Shown here piece by piece: positions 1 to 6,574 of a stretch of 14,938 bases of DNA. The stretch covers positions 1-14,938 of the forward strand of contig CAZLDQ010000144.1 of the NCBI GenBank assembly GCA_964558295.1. Direction: 5' to 3'. Under the pieces are notes generated by a model. It saw only the letters and a program-made list of their open reading frames with translations, ran no database searches and was not told where the DNA came from. This stretch comes from JBDKTH01 sp964558295 (GTDB taxonomy: Bacteria; Planctomycetota; Planctomycetia; Pirellulales; Thermoguttaceae). The position numbers and the translations under genes were made by a program. Position 1 is the first letter of the stretch; every line of letters begins with the position of its first letter.

Positions 1-388
1 ACGCCCGCTGTAAACTCAAATCGGTCTATCCCAAAATCAAGCTGTGACAAAGCACGAGCCTGATGTGTTCCATTCGCCGAAATCCCCGTCGTAAGCTGCC
101 AGCTTGAATCGTGCGACGGCCCTCCTCACTAGCCGACCGCAAATTATCTTGGATTATCACCGGGCGAATTAAAACCAGCCACGAGCGGGCGGAATTCGAG
201 CAGCTGGGGTTATTGTCGTGACAACTCCTACGATTGGCAAGCGCCGGCATCGGGACTGGTGTTCTGGGTGGCCTTGGATTTCGACCGTTTCGTGACGCCT
301 GACGGCGTACTGGAGCCGGCGGGCGGAATGGCGGGTTTTGCGTCGCTCGCGGGGGTTGAGGAGTCGTCCGACGCACTGCCGTGGGCGG
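1..388. other. No recognisable gene; probable flank or decayed end of the IS21 remnant
   Basis: Open frames exist on the minus strand here as run-ons from the istB remnant (to stops at 228 and 26), but their translations are Ser-, Arg- and Pro-rich and I recognise no family. I see no RNA gene, no clear terminal repeat and no convincing promoter. It may contain the lost right end of the insertion element or unrelated decayed sequence. Confidence 0.5.
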
Positions 389-787
389 CGTGGTTTCGCA
401 GACGGTAGCTCTTGCCGGTAATCGAGACGATCTCGGCGTGGTGGAGGAACCGATCGAGGATCGCCGTGGCGCTGGGGACGTCGCCGACGAGCTTCCCCCT
501 GCCCTCCAAGGGCCGGTTGCTAAGTCGAAGATCTGCTTCTTCTGGATCGACGGTTTGAAGGACCAGTTGAACTGATCCAGGGGCTTCACCTCGCGGAACA
601 GGGCCGCCTTCGTGTGGTGGGCGATCTGCCGCTCCTGCCGCACCAGCAGTTCGTCCTGCAAGATCAGTTCCAGGAACTCGGCATGGCTGAGCTGATGGCC
701 GGCGGCTTCCTGCAACCGCACGTCCAACGTCTCGGCCAAGCCCGACAGCCGTAGATTGCGAAGCATCGACAACAGGCGTTCATTTAT
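389..787 (-). pseudogene. istB: istB with central deletion (IS21 helper ATPase)
   Basis: Positions 787 to about 520 encode the IstB N-terminal region, with blocks MLRNLRLSGLAETL, GHQLSHAEFLEL and KKQIFDLA. Around 511-521 the sequence jumps to the C-terminal part in another frame: NRPLE, GKLVGDVPSATAILDRFLHH and ITGKSYRLRN, ending near 389. Intact IstB carries the Walker A and Walker B ATPase motifs between these two parts, and both are missing, so roughly 110-120 codons were deleted together with a frame change. Downstream of 389 the C-terminal frame continues to a stop at 228 without recognisable IstB sequence. IstB is an AAA+ regulator of IstA; this copy cannot bind ATP. Confidence 0.8.
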
Positions 788-820
788 AGGGTTCGTTCTT
801 CTTGGTACAAGTGGATAGAA

Positions 821-997
821 ACAGGCGTTTTCCAGGGATTCGCTGGGATGCCGACGGGTCAGGCTGAGGACGCCTTGCAGAACCCGCGTCCCCTCGATGC
901 CGTGGGCCACGAGCATCGCTTCGGCCCACTGGAACGTATAGGGACCGATGTCCTGGAGCTTCTGCAACAGGTACGCAATGTGAGCGTCTCCAAGACA
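821..997 (-). pseudogene. istA: istA 3' fragment (IS21 transposase)
   Basis: About 59 codons of the IS21 transposase C-terminal region remain. The read-through contains LQDIGPYTFQWAEAM, HGIEGTRVLQG and LSLTRRHPSE, blocks typical of IstA near its C-terminus. The DDE catalytic domain, which would lie upstream, is absent. Near 821 the IstA similarity stops abruptly after the residues LENAC and the frame runs through about 11 unrelated codons into istB, which suggests a deletion that removed the last few dozen istA codons and the normal istA-istB junction. The fragment has no plausible start codon or promoter and should not make a functional protein. Confidence 0.75.
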
Positions 998-1127
998 TCA
1001 AAAGGACAAGTCCTACGCGTTTCACCGTCGCCTTGATCGAAAAGACAATTCAGTTGCTGTACAGACGTGTCATGGCTTACCGCGTATAGGCCAAACGAGT
1101 TGTTGCCGGACGGACTGTGTCTGGCAG

Positions 1128-1173
1128 CCGGGCCCTGGGGGGGGAGGAAACCTCTCGGCTGCCCCTGGCCCGG
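1128..1173. repeat. Large GC-rich hairpin
   Basis: The arms CCGGGCC (1128-1134) and GGCCCGG (1167-1173) are perfect complements. Inside them lie a G-run (1137-1144) that can pair with CCCC (1162-1165), and a nested GAGG-AAA-CCTC hairpin (1144-1154). No T-run follows on either strand, so it is not a standard intrinsic terminator. It sits between two mobile-DNA remnants and may be a leftover transposon end or a regulatory fold. Confidence 0.4.
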
Positions 1174-1223
1174 AATGACCCGTGAGGGGGGCGTCGACCG
1201 ATCCTAACCGCCCTGTTCGACGT

Positions 1224-1436
1224 TTATCTTTCACTCACCGCTCGTGCCATCGCGAGGATACCGGCTCGGATCGGTTCGGGCAGCGTCTCCCAAACGTCGA
1301 TGACGGCTTGCAGGTCAACGCCGATGGGATTCACAGCTTGAACCACTGCCCCCATATCTGCCCCCACGTCCTTAGAATCCACTGTTTCTTCCGCGGAATC
1401 GGGGCAGCGCCAGGCGTCTTGAAAGCAAATGCCTAT
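1224..1436 (-). pseudogene. Short ORF tail with a Trp-x-x-Leu-Pro-Glu motif, unidentified
   Basis: The minus-strand frame is open from 1436 to a TAA stop at 1226-1224. Its last part reads LQAVIDVWETLPEPIRAGIL followed by AMARAVSER. An amphipathic helix of this form, with an aromatic, LPE and an IRAGI block, resembles small ORFs and recombinase tails I associate with planctomycete mobile regions; that link is from memory and not tested. The only ATG gives 43 codons (start at 1355), with a GTG at 1382 as an alternative; no ribosome site is evident. I treat it as the end of a decayed gene. A small functional protein is possible. Confidence 0.35.
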
Positions 1437-1486
1437 CTAGGTTTTTGGGGGTGGGGGGTGGTGCAGTACGAAATCCGTGGGGCTCC

Positions 1487-1514
1487 TTGACTCTTTGTGG
1501 AGGCCAAGTATACT
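1487..1514 (+). promoter_or_regulatory. Sigma70-like promoter of the Rrf2-type regulator
   Basis: A TTGACT -35 box (1487-1492) and a TATACT -10 box (1509-1514) are separated by 16 bp. They predict a transcript start near 1520 and a very short leader before the ATG at 1537. The start would lie about 10 bases before the ribosome site, so a repressor bound here would block both. Rrf2 proteins commonly repress their own promoters. Confidence 0.55.
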
Positions 1515-1536
1515 CACTTTGAAAAGAGGGCAAATC

Positions 1537-1989
1537 ATGAAACTCTCTCGGACGGTTTCGTACGCGTTACAAGCAACTCTGCATCTGGCGCGCACTGCTT
1601 CGGATTCTCCTGTTCCTTGTAGTCAGCTCGCGGCACGCGGCAAAATGCCGGAGCGGTTTCTCCTTCAGATCCTGCGGAATCTGGTCGCGCACGGAATTTT
1701 GGCGTCCACGCGTGGGGTAGATGGCGGCTATGCCTTGGGGCGGCGAGCCGATGAGATCTCTTTGCTGGAAGTGATTGAGGCAATTGACGGTCCTTTGTCA
1801 GCCTCTTTGCCTGTTGGTGAAGGTCTGCCAGCCGAATCGCGGACGAAGCTTGAACGTTCGCTTTGCGAAGTGATAACGGGCATGCGACGCGAGTTGGCGT
1901 CGGTTAAGCTGTCCAGTCTATTGCCGAAGTCCCGTGAGTCGGGAGGCGGCGGGTCGGCTTCCGCCGGGCTGGCTCGCTCCTCCAAGTAG
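1537..1989 (+). CDS. Rrf2-family transcriptional regulator lacking the Fe-S cysteine set
   Basis: A 150-aa winged-helix DNA-binding protein of the Rrf2 family. The start MKLSRTVSYALQATLHLA is typical of the family's first helix; a helix-turn-helix follows (about residues 25-50: SQLAARGKMPERFLLQILRN), then the wing with STRGVDGGYALGR (about 58-70) and the dimerisation segment EISLLEVIEAIDGPL. IscR-type members carry three clustered cysteines after this segment; none are present here, and the only two cysteines lie elsewhere (in PVPCSQ and SLCEVI), so iron-sulfur sensing is unlikely. The tail is a low-complexity Ser/Gly/Ala stretch. The ATG at 1537 is chosen because the family N-terminus starts there and GAGGG (1526-1530) lies 6 nt upstream. 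It is probably an autorepressor. The target is unknown; the next gene, 155 bp downstream, is hisN. Confidence 0.85.
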   Translation: MKLSRTVSYALQATLHLARTASDSPVPCSQLAARGKMPERFLLQILRNLVAHGILASTRGVDGGYALGRRADEISLLEVIEAIDGPLSASLPVGEGLPAESRTKLERSLCEVITGMRRELASVKLSSLLPKSRESGGGGSASAGLARSSK

Positions 1990-2144
1990 CTCGTCTGCCT
2001 TGTCGCTTTCTTGGATCGCGACTAGACTTAACTCTTGCGGCGTCTCTCCTTTCGTGACAAACGTTCGCCGGAGAGTGGCGGCGTCGACAGATGTTGGTTG
2101 TGCGCCGATGGGACTGCTTGGGGACTCTTGGGAAGGGATCACCG

Positions 2145-2957
2145 ATGATCAGTAAGGTCGACGAGGCTAATCAACAACGGCTTGAATTGGCGGTTGAAGC
2201 CGCGCGCGCGGCTGGCCGCATAACCTTGGACTACTTCCGCCGCGATGATCTGCAAGTGGAACGTAAAGGGGACGATTCGCCGGTGACAATCGCCGATCGT
2301 CAAGCCGAGCAATACCTGCGCCGACGCATCGGGGAAGCGTTTCCCGAGGACGGGATTTTGGGAGAGGAGTTTGGCGAACAGCATGGGACCAGCGGATATC
2401 GTTGGATCGTCGATCCGATCGATGGTACCAAGTCCTTCATCCATGGAGTGCCTCTTTATTCGACGTTGATTGGTGTGGAACGCGAGGGGGAGTGCGTGCT
2501 GGGAGTGATTGTGATTCCTCCGTCCGATGAGGCCGTATATGCCGCCGTGGGCCAAGGGGCGTGGTATGTTCGAGGCGAGCAGCCCCCCTGCCCCGCTCAC
2601 GTCGCTAGTACCCCGAGTCTCTCTCAAGGCCTCTTTTTGACCAGTGAAGTGCTCAACTTCCACACGGTTGGCCGTCCGCAAGTGTTCGAGCGTCTTCAGG
2701 CCTCAGCGCGGTTGACCAGAACTTGGGGGGATGGTTATGGATATCTGATGGTTGCCACCGGTCGCGCCGACGTGATGGTCGATCCGATCATGTGGGCCTG
2801 GGATGCCGCCCCTATGCTCCCCATCCTCGAAGAGGCCGGTGGTGTGTTTACCGACTGGCAGGGGCGACGTAGTATTCACTCCGGGCAGGGATTGGCAACG
2901 AATCCGCAACTCCTCGCCGAGGTCCTGGCGATTACGCAAGTGGTAGAGGGCGAATGA
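2145..2957 (+). CDS. hisN: Histidinol-phosphatase, inositol monophosphatase-like family
   Basis: A 270-aa Mg2+-dependent phosphatase of the inositol monophosphatase superfamily. Metal-site motifs are intact: GEEFG with Glu74, WIVDPIDGTKSF with Asp90 and Asp93, and WAWDAAPMLPILEEAGG with Asp220. The N-terminal GDDSPVTIADRQAE block (about 42-55) and the GDGYGYLMVATGRADVMVDP segment (about 196-214) are characteristic of the HisN subgroup, which converts L-histidinol phosphate to L-histidinol, the penultimate step of histidine synthesis in the cytosol. Another phosphatase of the superfamily (inositol phosphate or 3'-phosphoadenosine phosphate) is the main alternative. The start at 2145 is chosen for GGAAGGG about 7 nt upstream and because family similarity begins there; an in-frame ATG at 2091 would add 18 unconserved residues. 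No other his gene is nearby. Confidence 0.85.
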   Translation: MISKVDEANQQRLELAVEAARAAGRITLDYFRRDDLQVERKGDDSPVTIADRQAEQYLRRRIGEAFPEDGILGEEFGEQHGTSGYRWIVDPIDGTKSFIHGVPLYSTLIGVEREGECVLGVIVIPPSDEAVYAAVGQGAWYVRGEQPPCPAHVASTPSLSQGLFLTSEVLNFHTVGRPQVFERLQASARLTRTWGDGYGYLMVATGRADVMVDPIMWAWDAAPMLPILEEAGGVFTDWQGRRSIHSGQGLATNPQLLAEVLAITQVVEGE

Positions 2958-2960
2958 CCT

Positions 2961-2991
2961 ATGACCCAATGGCCAGTTTTTCATTGGTCAT
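2961..2991. terminator. Imperfect hairpin between convergent genes
   Basis: TGACCCAATG and CATTGGTCA can pair with one bulged C around a T-rich loop (GGCCAGTTTTT). It lies between the convergent hisN and the secreted-protein gene and could end transcripts from either side. The ATTGGTCATTGGTCATT sequence at its right is also a short tandem repeat of TTGGTCA, so it may equally be simple repetitive spacer. Confidence 0.4.
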
Positions 2992-2994
2992 TGG

Positions 2995-3687
2995 TCATTT
3001 CTTCTCCTCTTGTTTCTTCTTGGACGCAGACGCCACCCCTGGCCAGCGGATCGTGTCGGACCAAACGATGCGGTTGTCGCGCAGGAGCCAGATTTGCAGC
3101 CTTCCTGGGGCGGAAAAGTAGTTCTCGGGCAGATCCAAGTATAGGCTTTCTTGCTCCACGGCCCAGTGGTCCAGCAGACAGAAAGTGGCTCGCGACAGCC
3201 CTTTTGCGTCTTTGGGGTCTCCCGTGGCGAATTTGGCGGGCACCTCGGCAGGTGCCTCGGTTCGGCAGGCCACGCACACGGCGGCTTTGCCCAGGGAATT
3301 GCGATTACCGATGATCTCGAATTCAAGGCCTTTTTCGCTAAACGGATGACGCACGGGGACCTCGTCGGCCTGATCCAGGCTACGGTAGAGGTCGGCCGTT
3401 ACCTGCCCCTTCAAATAGTTGCTGACGAAATACATCGGCCGGATTTTGGCTGTTGCAGGTAGACTGTCAGGCAGCAGGCAGACCTCGACCGAAGGGCGGG
3501 AAAAGGATTTCCAGGGGCGATGGAGGGCTAGCACCAGATCGCCATCGTGATCCTGAAGGATTCGCACATCTGGACTAGGGCGATCTTCGGTCATCTCCGG
3601 CGGACGTGTCGTCTTGTCCGCTGCCAAGGCAGCCGAAGCGAAGGCAAGGCACAAGAGCGAAAGCAAGAATTGCCGAGGGAGGTTCAT
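2995..3687 (-). CDS. Predicted secreted protein of unknown function
   Basis: A 230-aa protein of no family I recognise. It starts with a clear Sec signal peptide, MNLPRQFLLSLLCLAFASAA, with probable cleavage after ALA near residue 22. The mature part has four cysteines and a conserved-looking C-terminal half with YLDLPENYFSAPGRLQIWLL and RIVWSDTIRWPG, suggestive of beta strands, then a Lys/Glu-rich tail. I infer export to the periplasm or beyond. The start at 3687 is chosen for the signal peptide: the frame stays open upstream to 4251, but that part lies antisense to rpmB. There is no good ribosome site. It is monocistronic, convergent with hisN and divergent from rpmB. Confidence 0.7.
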   Translation of the reverse strand: MNLPRQFLLSLLCLAFASAALAADKTTRPPEMTEDRPSPDVRILQDHDGDLVLALHRPWKSFSRPSVEVCLLPDSLPATAKIRPMYFVSNYLKGQVTADLYRSLDQADEVPVRHPFSEKGLEFEIIGNRNSLGKAAVCVACRTEAPAEVPAKFATGDPKDAKGLSRATFCLLDHWAVEQESLYLDLPENYFSAPGRLQIWLLRDNRIVWSDTIRWPGVASASKKKQEEKK

Positions 3688-3810
3688 GTGACTGGAGGTC
3701 CTGAGAAGTGTTACTGTATGACCCATTTTGACTATTTTGCCATGTTCGGCATAGCTGGGGCAAGTCTTGTCCCGAAGGATCGTCCGCTCCCTGGTCGTGT
3801 TGCATAGACG

Positions 3811-3832
3811 AAGCCCCGCTGAGGTGGGGCTT
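3811..3832. terminator. Strong GC hairpin in the divergent spacer before rpmB
   Basis: AAGCCCC (3811-3817) and GGGGCTT (3826-3832) form a perfect 7-bp stem with an 8-nt loop. The shape is that of a bacterial terminator, but no U-run follows and no plus-strand gene ends just upstream. It lies about 30 bp before the rpmB promoter and could insulate the ribosomal-protein block, or act in the leader of the divergent minus-strand gene. Confidence 0.45.
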
Positions 3833-3861
3833 GGTGGTGTGGCCACATGCATGCTACGGCC

Positions 3862-3889
3862 TTGCCTTTTCCTGCGGAACGAATATATT
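3862..3889 (+). promoter_or_regulatory. Probable rpmB promoter
   Basis: TTGCCT (3862-3867) and TATATT (3884-3889) are spaced by 16 bp in a locally AT-rich stretch. The predicted start near 3896 leaves a leader of about 41 nt with GAGGGAG (3923-3929) before the rpmB ATG. A second TTGACA (3888-3893) overlaps it but has no good -10 partner. Confidence 0.45.
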
Positions 3890-3936
3890 GACACTTTTAC
3901 CCTGAATGGTTGGTTCGTGCTTGAGGGAGTCTCGGG

Positions 3937-4245
3937 ATGGCTTACGTCTGTGAAGTGTGTGGCAAGAAGCCAGTGATGGGCAACCAAGTGACCCACCGCG
4001 GGAAGGCCAAGTACTTGGGCGGTGTCGGCACCAAGGTTACGGGGATTAGCCGGCGGGCGTTTAAGCCTAACTTGCAGCGGGTCCACGTCACGGTTGGCAA
4101 CGGGGTCCACAAGTCGATGCGCGTTTGCACGCAGTGTATCCGCAACGGTGCAATCACCAAGATCGTGCGCAGCGCCCCGTTCAAACTGCCGACGCTTGAA
4201 TCGGTGGAAAAGGCTGCCAAGGCCGAGAAGAAAGCGAAGAAGTAG
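3937..4245 (+). CDS. rpmB: 50S ribosomal protein L28
   Basis: A 102-aa large-subunit ribosomal protein. The N-terminus MAYVCEVCGKKPVMGNQVTH is the L28 signature, followed by TGISRRAFKPNLQRVHV and a second zinc-ribbon half MRVCTQCIRNG. Two CxxC pairs (Cys5/Cys8 and the MRVCTQC pair) show that this is the zinc-binding form. The Lys/Ala/Glu-rich tail makes it longer than the usual 60-80 residues. GAGGGAG lies 7 nt before the ATG. It heads a translation block: gatC starts 9 nt after its stop, so the two are likely co-transcribed. Confidence 0.96.
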   Translation: MAYVCEVCGKKPVMGNQVTHRGKAKYLGGVGTKVTGISRRAFKPNLQRVHVTVGNGVHKSMRVCTQCIRNGAITKIVRSAPFKLPTLESVEKAAKAEKKAKK

Positions 4246-4254
4246 CCCCACGCC

Positions 4255-4548
4255 ATGACGCTTTCCCGCGAAGAGGTCGAAAAGGTCTCTCTGCTGGGAC
4301 GTCTTCTTTTGTCAGACGACGAGTTGGACAAGATGACGACCCAACTAGGGGCGATTCTTCAATACATTGAATTGCTGGCTGAGGTGGATACCACCAACGT
4401 CGCGCCGATGGCTCATGCGCTGGAAGTCACCGACGTGTTTCGTGCCGACGAGGTTGGTTCAAGTCTGGACCGGGAAGACGCCTTGGCTAACGCCCCGCAC
4501 CGCGATGAGGAATGCTATCTCGTTCCGGCCGTGTTGGGCGACGTGTAA
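4255..4548 (+). CDS. gatC: Asp-tRNA(Asn)/Glu-tRNA(Gln) amidotransferase subunit C
   Basis: A 97-aa GatC subunit. It begins with the helical EEVEKVSLLGRLLLSDDELD region, continues with LGAILQYIELLAEVDTTNV, and ends with the conserved PMAHALEVTDVFRADEV, SLDREDALANAPHRDE and FVP-like YLVPAVL blocks. GatC wraps around GatA and stabilises the GatAB pair that converts mischarged Asp-tRNA(Asn) or Glu-tRNA(Gln) to the amide form. There is no clear Shine-Dalgarno site; the start lies 9 nt after rpmB, so translation by re-initiation is plausible. gatA follows after 38 nt. Confidence 0.95.
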   Translation: MTLSREEVEKVSLLGRLLLSDDELDKMTTQLGAILQYIELLAEVDTTNVAPMAHALEVTDVFRADEVGSSLDREDALANAPHRDEECYLVPAVLGDV

Positions 4549-4586
4549 GGGTTTTTCACGTTTCCAACGTCTGGCAGAGATCAGCG

Positions 4587-6140
4587 ATGTCGCTCATCGA
4601 TTTGACCGCCACTGAATTGCTGGCCCGACTTACTTCGGGTGACGTCACCTCGGTTGAGGTGACCAAGGCCTATTTGGACCAGATCCAACGCCACGACGCG
4701 AAGATCGGGGCGTTCCTGCGGGTTGACGCGGAGTCGGCCCTTGCCAGGGCGGCGGAAATCGACGCCCGGCGCGCACAAGGCAAACCGGTCGGACGTCTGG
4801 CCGGCCTGCCGGTGGCAGTCAAAGACGTCCTGGTTACCAAAGGCGAGCTGACCACGTGTGCCTCGCGCATGCTGGCCAACTTTCGCCCGCCCTACGATGC
4901 GACCGTCATTGCTCGGCTCAAGGCGGCCGACGCCGTGTTGCTCGGCAAGACCAACATGGACGAGTTTGCCATGGGCGGCTCGACGGAGAACTCGGCGTTC
5001 CAGGTTACCCGCAATCCCTGGGGCCTCGATCGCATTCCCGGCGGATCCAGCGGCGGTGCGGCGGCGGCGGTGGCGGCCTCGATGGCTCCCCTGTCGATTG
5101 GCTCTGACACGGGCGGGTCGATTCGTCAGCCGGCCGGGCTTTGTGGCGTCACCGGAATGAAGCCGACCTATGGACGCGTCAGCCGGTTCGGACTGGTGGC
5201 GTTTGCCAGCAGCCTGGATCAGGTCGGCCCGCTGGCCTGGACCGCGGAAGACGCCGCCCTTCTCTTGGAAGTCATCGCCGGACACGATCCTTGCGACGCC
5301 ACGTCGATCGATCTTCCGGTCCCTTGCTACACGGCTTCGATTCGACGGCCGCTGGAGAATCTGCGAATCGGCCTGGTTCGCGAGCATTTCGGACCGGGCC
5401 TGTCGTCCGAGGTCGACCGGGCAGTCCGCGAGGCGATTCGCGTCTACGAGTCGCTTGGTGCCACGGTCAAGGAAATCTCGCTGCCGCATAGCAAGTACGC
5501 CATTGCGACCTACTACATCATTGCTCCCAGTGAAGCTTCCAGTAATCTGGCACGTTACGACGGCGTCCACTACGGCTATCGGACCGATGAGAAAGCGATG
5601 ATGGCCGAATTGGAGGCCCAACGCAACACGCTCCGGCAGGTGGGGGGGCAGATGGCTGTGAGGGAACTGGACAACGCCTTGGTCCGCATGTACCGGCGTT
5701 CTCGGTCCGAAGGGTTTGGGGCGGAAGTCAAACGTCGCATCATGCTCGGGACGTACGCCCTGAGTGCTGGTTACTACGATGCCTATTACCTCAAAGCCCT
5801 CAAAGTCCGGCGCCTGATCCGCCAGGATTTTGATCGCGCGTTTGAGGAAGTCGATCTGATCGCCGGGCCCGTGGCTCCCACTCCCGCTTTCAAGCTGGGC
5901 GAGAAGGCCGACGATCCACTGGCGATGTACTTGTTCGACCTCTACACGGTCAGCACCAATCTGGCAGGGATCGGTGGGATTTCGATTCCCTGTGGTTTCA
6001 GTTCCGAGGGTCTTCCGATTGGGTTGCATCTGCAGGCTCCGCCGTTCGAAGAAGAGCGACTGTTGCGCGGGGCGCAGATGTATCAGCAGGAGACGGAGTG
6101 GCATCGGAAGAGACCGAACATTGGATGGGAGAATTGCTGA
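4587..6140 (+). CDS. gatA: Asp-tRNA(Asn)/Glu-tRNA(Gln) amidotransferase subunit A
   Basis: A 517-aa amidase-signature enzyme, the glutaminase subunit of GatCAB. It releases ammonia from glutamine and passes it to GatB. The catalytic Ser-cisSer-Lys triad is complete: Lys79 in VAVKDVLVTKG, Ser154 in PGGSSGG and Ser178 in GSDTGGSIRQPAG, numbers that coincide with those of the Staphylococcus aureus enzyme. Family blocks NMDEFAMGGSTENSAF and GLCGVTGMKPTYGRVSR are present. The ATG at 4587 is preceded by a weak AGAGA and gives the normal GatA N-terminus (MSLIDLTATELL); an in-frame ATG at 4512 would overlap gatC. The last few residues (RKRPNIGWENC) look like an unconserved run-out next to the inserted sequence downstream. 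Confidence 0.97.
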   Translation: MSLIDLTATELLARLTSGDVTSVEVTKAYLDQIQRHDAKIGAFLRVDAESALARAAEIDARRAQGKPVGRLAGLPVAVKDVLVTKGELTTCASRMLANFRPPYDATVIARLKAADAVLLGKTNMDEFAMGGSTENSAFQVTRNPWGLDRIPGGSSGGAAAAVAASMAPLSIGSDTGGSIRQPAGLCGVTGMKPTYGRVSRFGLVAFASSLDQVGPLAWTAEDAALLLEVIAGHDPCDATSIDLPVPCYTASIRRPLENLRIGLVREHFGPGLSSEVDRAVREAIRVYESLGATVKEISLPHSKYAIATYYIIAPSEASSNLARYDGVHYGYRTDEKAMMAELEAQRNTLRQVGGQMAVRELDNALVRMYRRSRSEGFGAEVKRRIMLGTYALSAGYYDAYYLKALKVRRLIRQDFDRAFEEVDLIAGPVAPTPAFKLGEKADDPLAMYLFDLYTVSTNLAGIGGISIPCGFSSEGLPIGLHLQAPPFEEERLLRGAQMYQQETEWHRKRPNIGWENC

Positions 6141-6151
6141 CTGCAGACTTG

Positions 6152-6574
6152 AAATTGGAGATTTGATGGGGGCAGGGAGATGGCACCGGAGGAGTTGTCA
6201 GAGCGGTTGATACAGTCTGGGGTGAGGGCGGGGGCGGTGGTGGAGGCCCTGCCGGATACGCGGTGGGAAAGGCACATGGCCGGGTAGCTTGTGCGATGTG
6301 GCACCTCGCCAGGACCGAACAGTGAGGAAGGACGTGCTGCGGAAAGCCGGGCCGGTTTTTGTATGTAAGCAGAGTGTCTTCCTCAAAAAGCTGTGCGAAT
6401 CACGGTATGGGATGCGGTTGGTTGTCAAGGCCGAACAGCTTCCCGAACCAAAGATGTCCAACTTGATCGCCGAGGGTACGGAACTTTGCAACATCCTCGT
6501 CCGATCCAGCGGCATTGCCAAACAAAACGCCAAGTCTCCCAACGGACTCCCCCCGCCCAGTTGATTTCCAATTT
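6152..6574. repeat. Imperfect 11-bp inverted repeat flanking the four-helix-bundle pseudogene
   Basis: AAATTGGAGAT (6152-6162) and ATTTCCAATTT (6564-6574) are inverted complements with one mismatch. They bracket the broken gene at 6180-6564. Around the right arm, the stretch 6561-6611 is an AT-rich run of related words (CCAATTTGC, TTTGCCATTTCC), unlike the GC-rich coding sequence on both sides. The pair may mark the ends of a small inserted cassette. Low-complexity spacer that matches by chance is the alternative. Confidence 0.4.
6180..6564 (+). pseudogene. Broken four-helix-bundle protein gene (S23/IVS family)
   Basis: The gene is interrupted twice but readable. Frame one starts at ATG 6180 (MAPEELSERLIQSGVRAGAV, then EALPDTRWERHMAG) and hits TAG at 6285-6287, where a CAG Gln codon would be expected. 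Beyond it the same frame continues with LVRCGTSPGPNSEEGRAAES. Near 6355-6362 the reading frame shifts by one and the family continues as KKLCESRYGMRLVVKAEQLP, then LIAEGTELCNILVRSSGIAK, ending at TGA 6562-6564. The intact protein would be about 125 aa, the usual size. The family was first noted as an ORF in intervening sequences of 23S rRNA genes and is common in environmental bacteria; its role is not established. It splits gatB from gatA. Confidence 0.75.

Larger units (their letters stand above)
389..997 (-). mobile_element. IS21-family remnant (istA 3' piece plus internally deleted istB)
   Basis: Two IS21 genes survive here as fragments, read leftward from 997. The first fragment matches the end of the transposase IstA and the second is the ATP-binding helper IstB lacking its middle. 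The element can no longer move: most of istA is missing upstream of 997, where a stop codon (998-1000) precedes the frame, and the IstB Walker motifs are deleted. I could not find terminal inverted repeats or a target duplication, so the true element ends are unknown; the limits given are those of recognisable coding sequence. Family assignment rests on characteristic IstA and IstB sequence blocks and is firm. Confidence 0.8.

Noticed and set aside
1447..1461. G-rich tract as a G-quadruplex upstream of the Rrf2 gene
   Set aside because: Only two long G-runs (5 and 6) and one GG are present, too few separate runs for a convincing four-tract motif.
1182..1490. 102-codon plus-strand frame
   Set aside because: No family pattern or ribosome site; the opposite strand has the more protein-like LPEPIRAGIL segment in the same codon register.
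3688..4251. Upstream extension of the minus-strand secreted-protein frame to 4251
   Set aside because: It lies antisense to rpmB, has no family features, and would bury the clear signal peptide at 3687 inside the protein.
4581..6104. 507-codon open frame antisense to gatA
   Set aside because: gatA is certain, with all catalytic residues; the antisense translation is Arg/Gly/His-rich with no family pattern, as expected from GC-rich codon bias.
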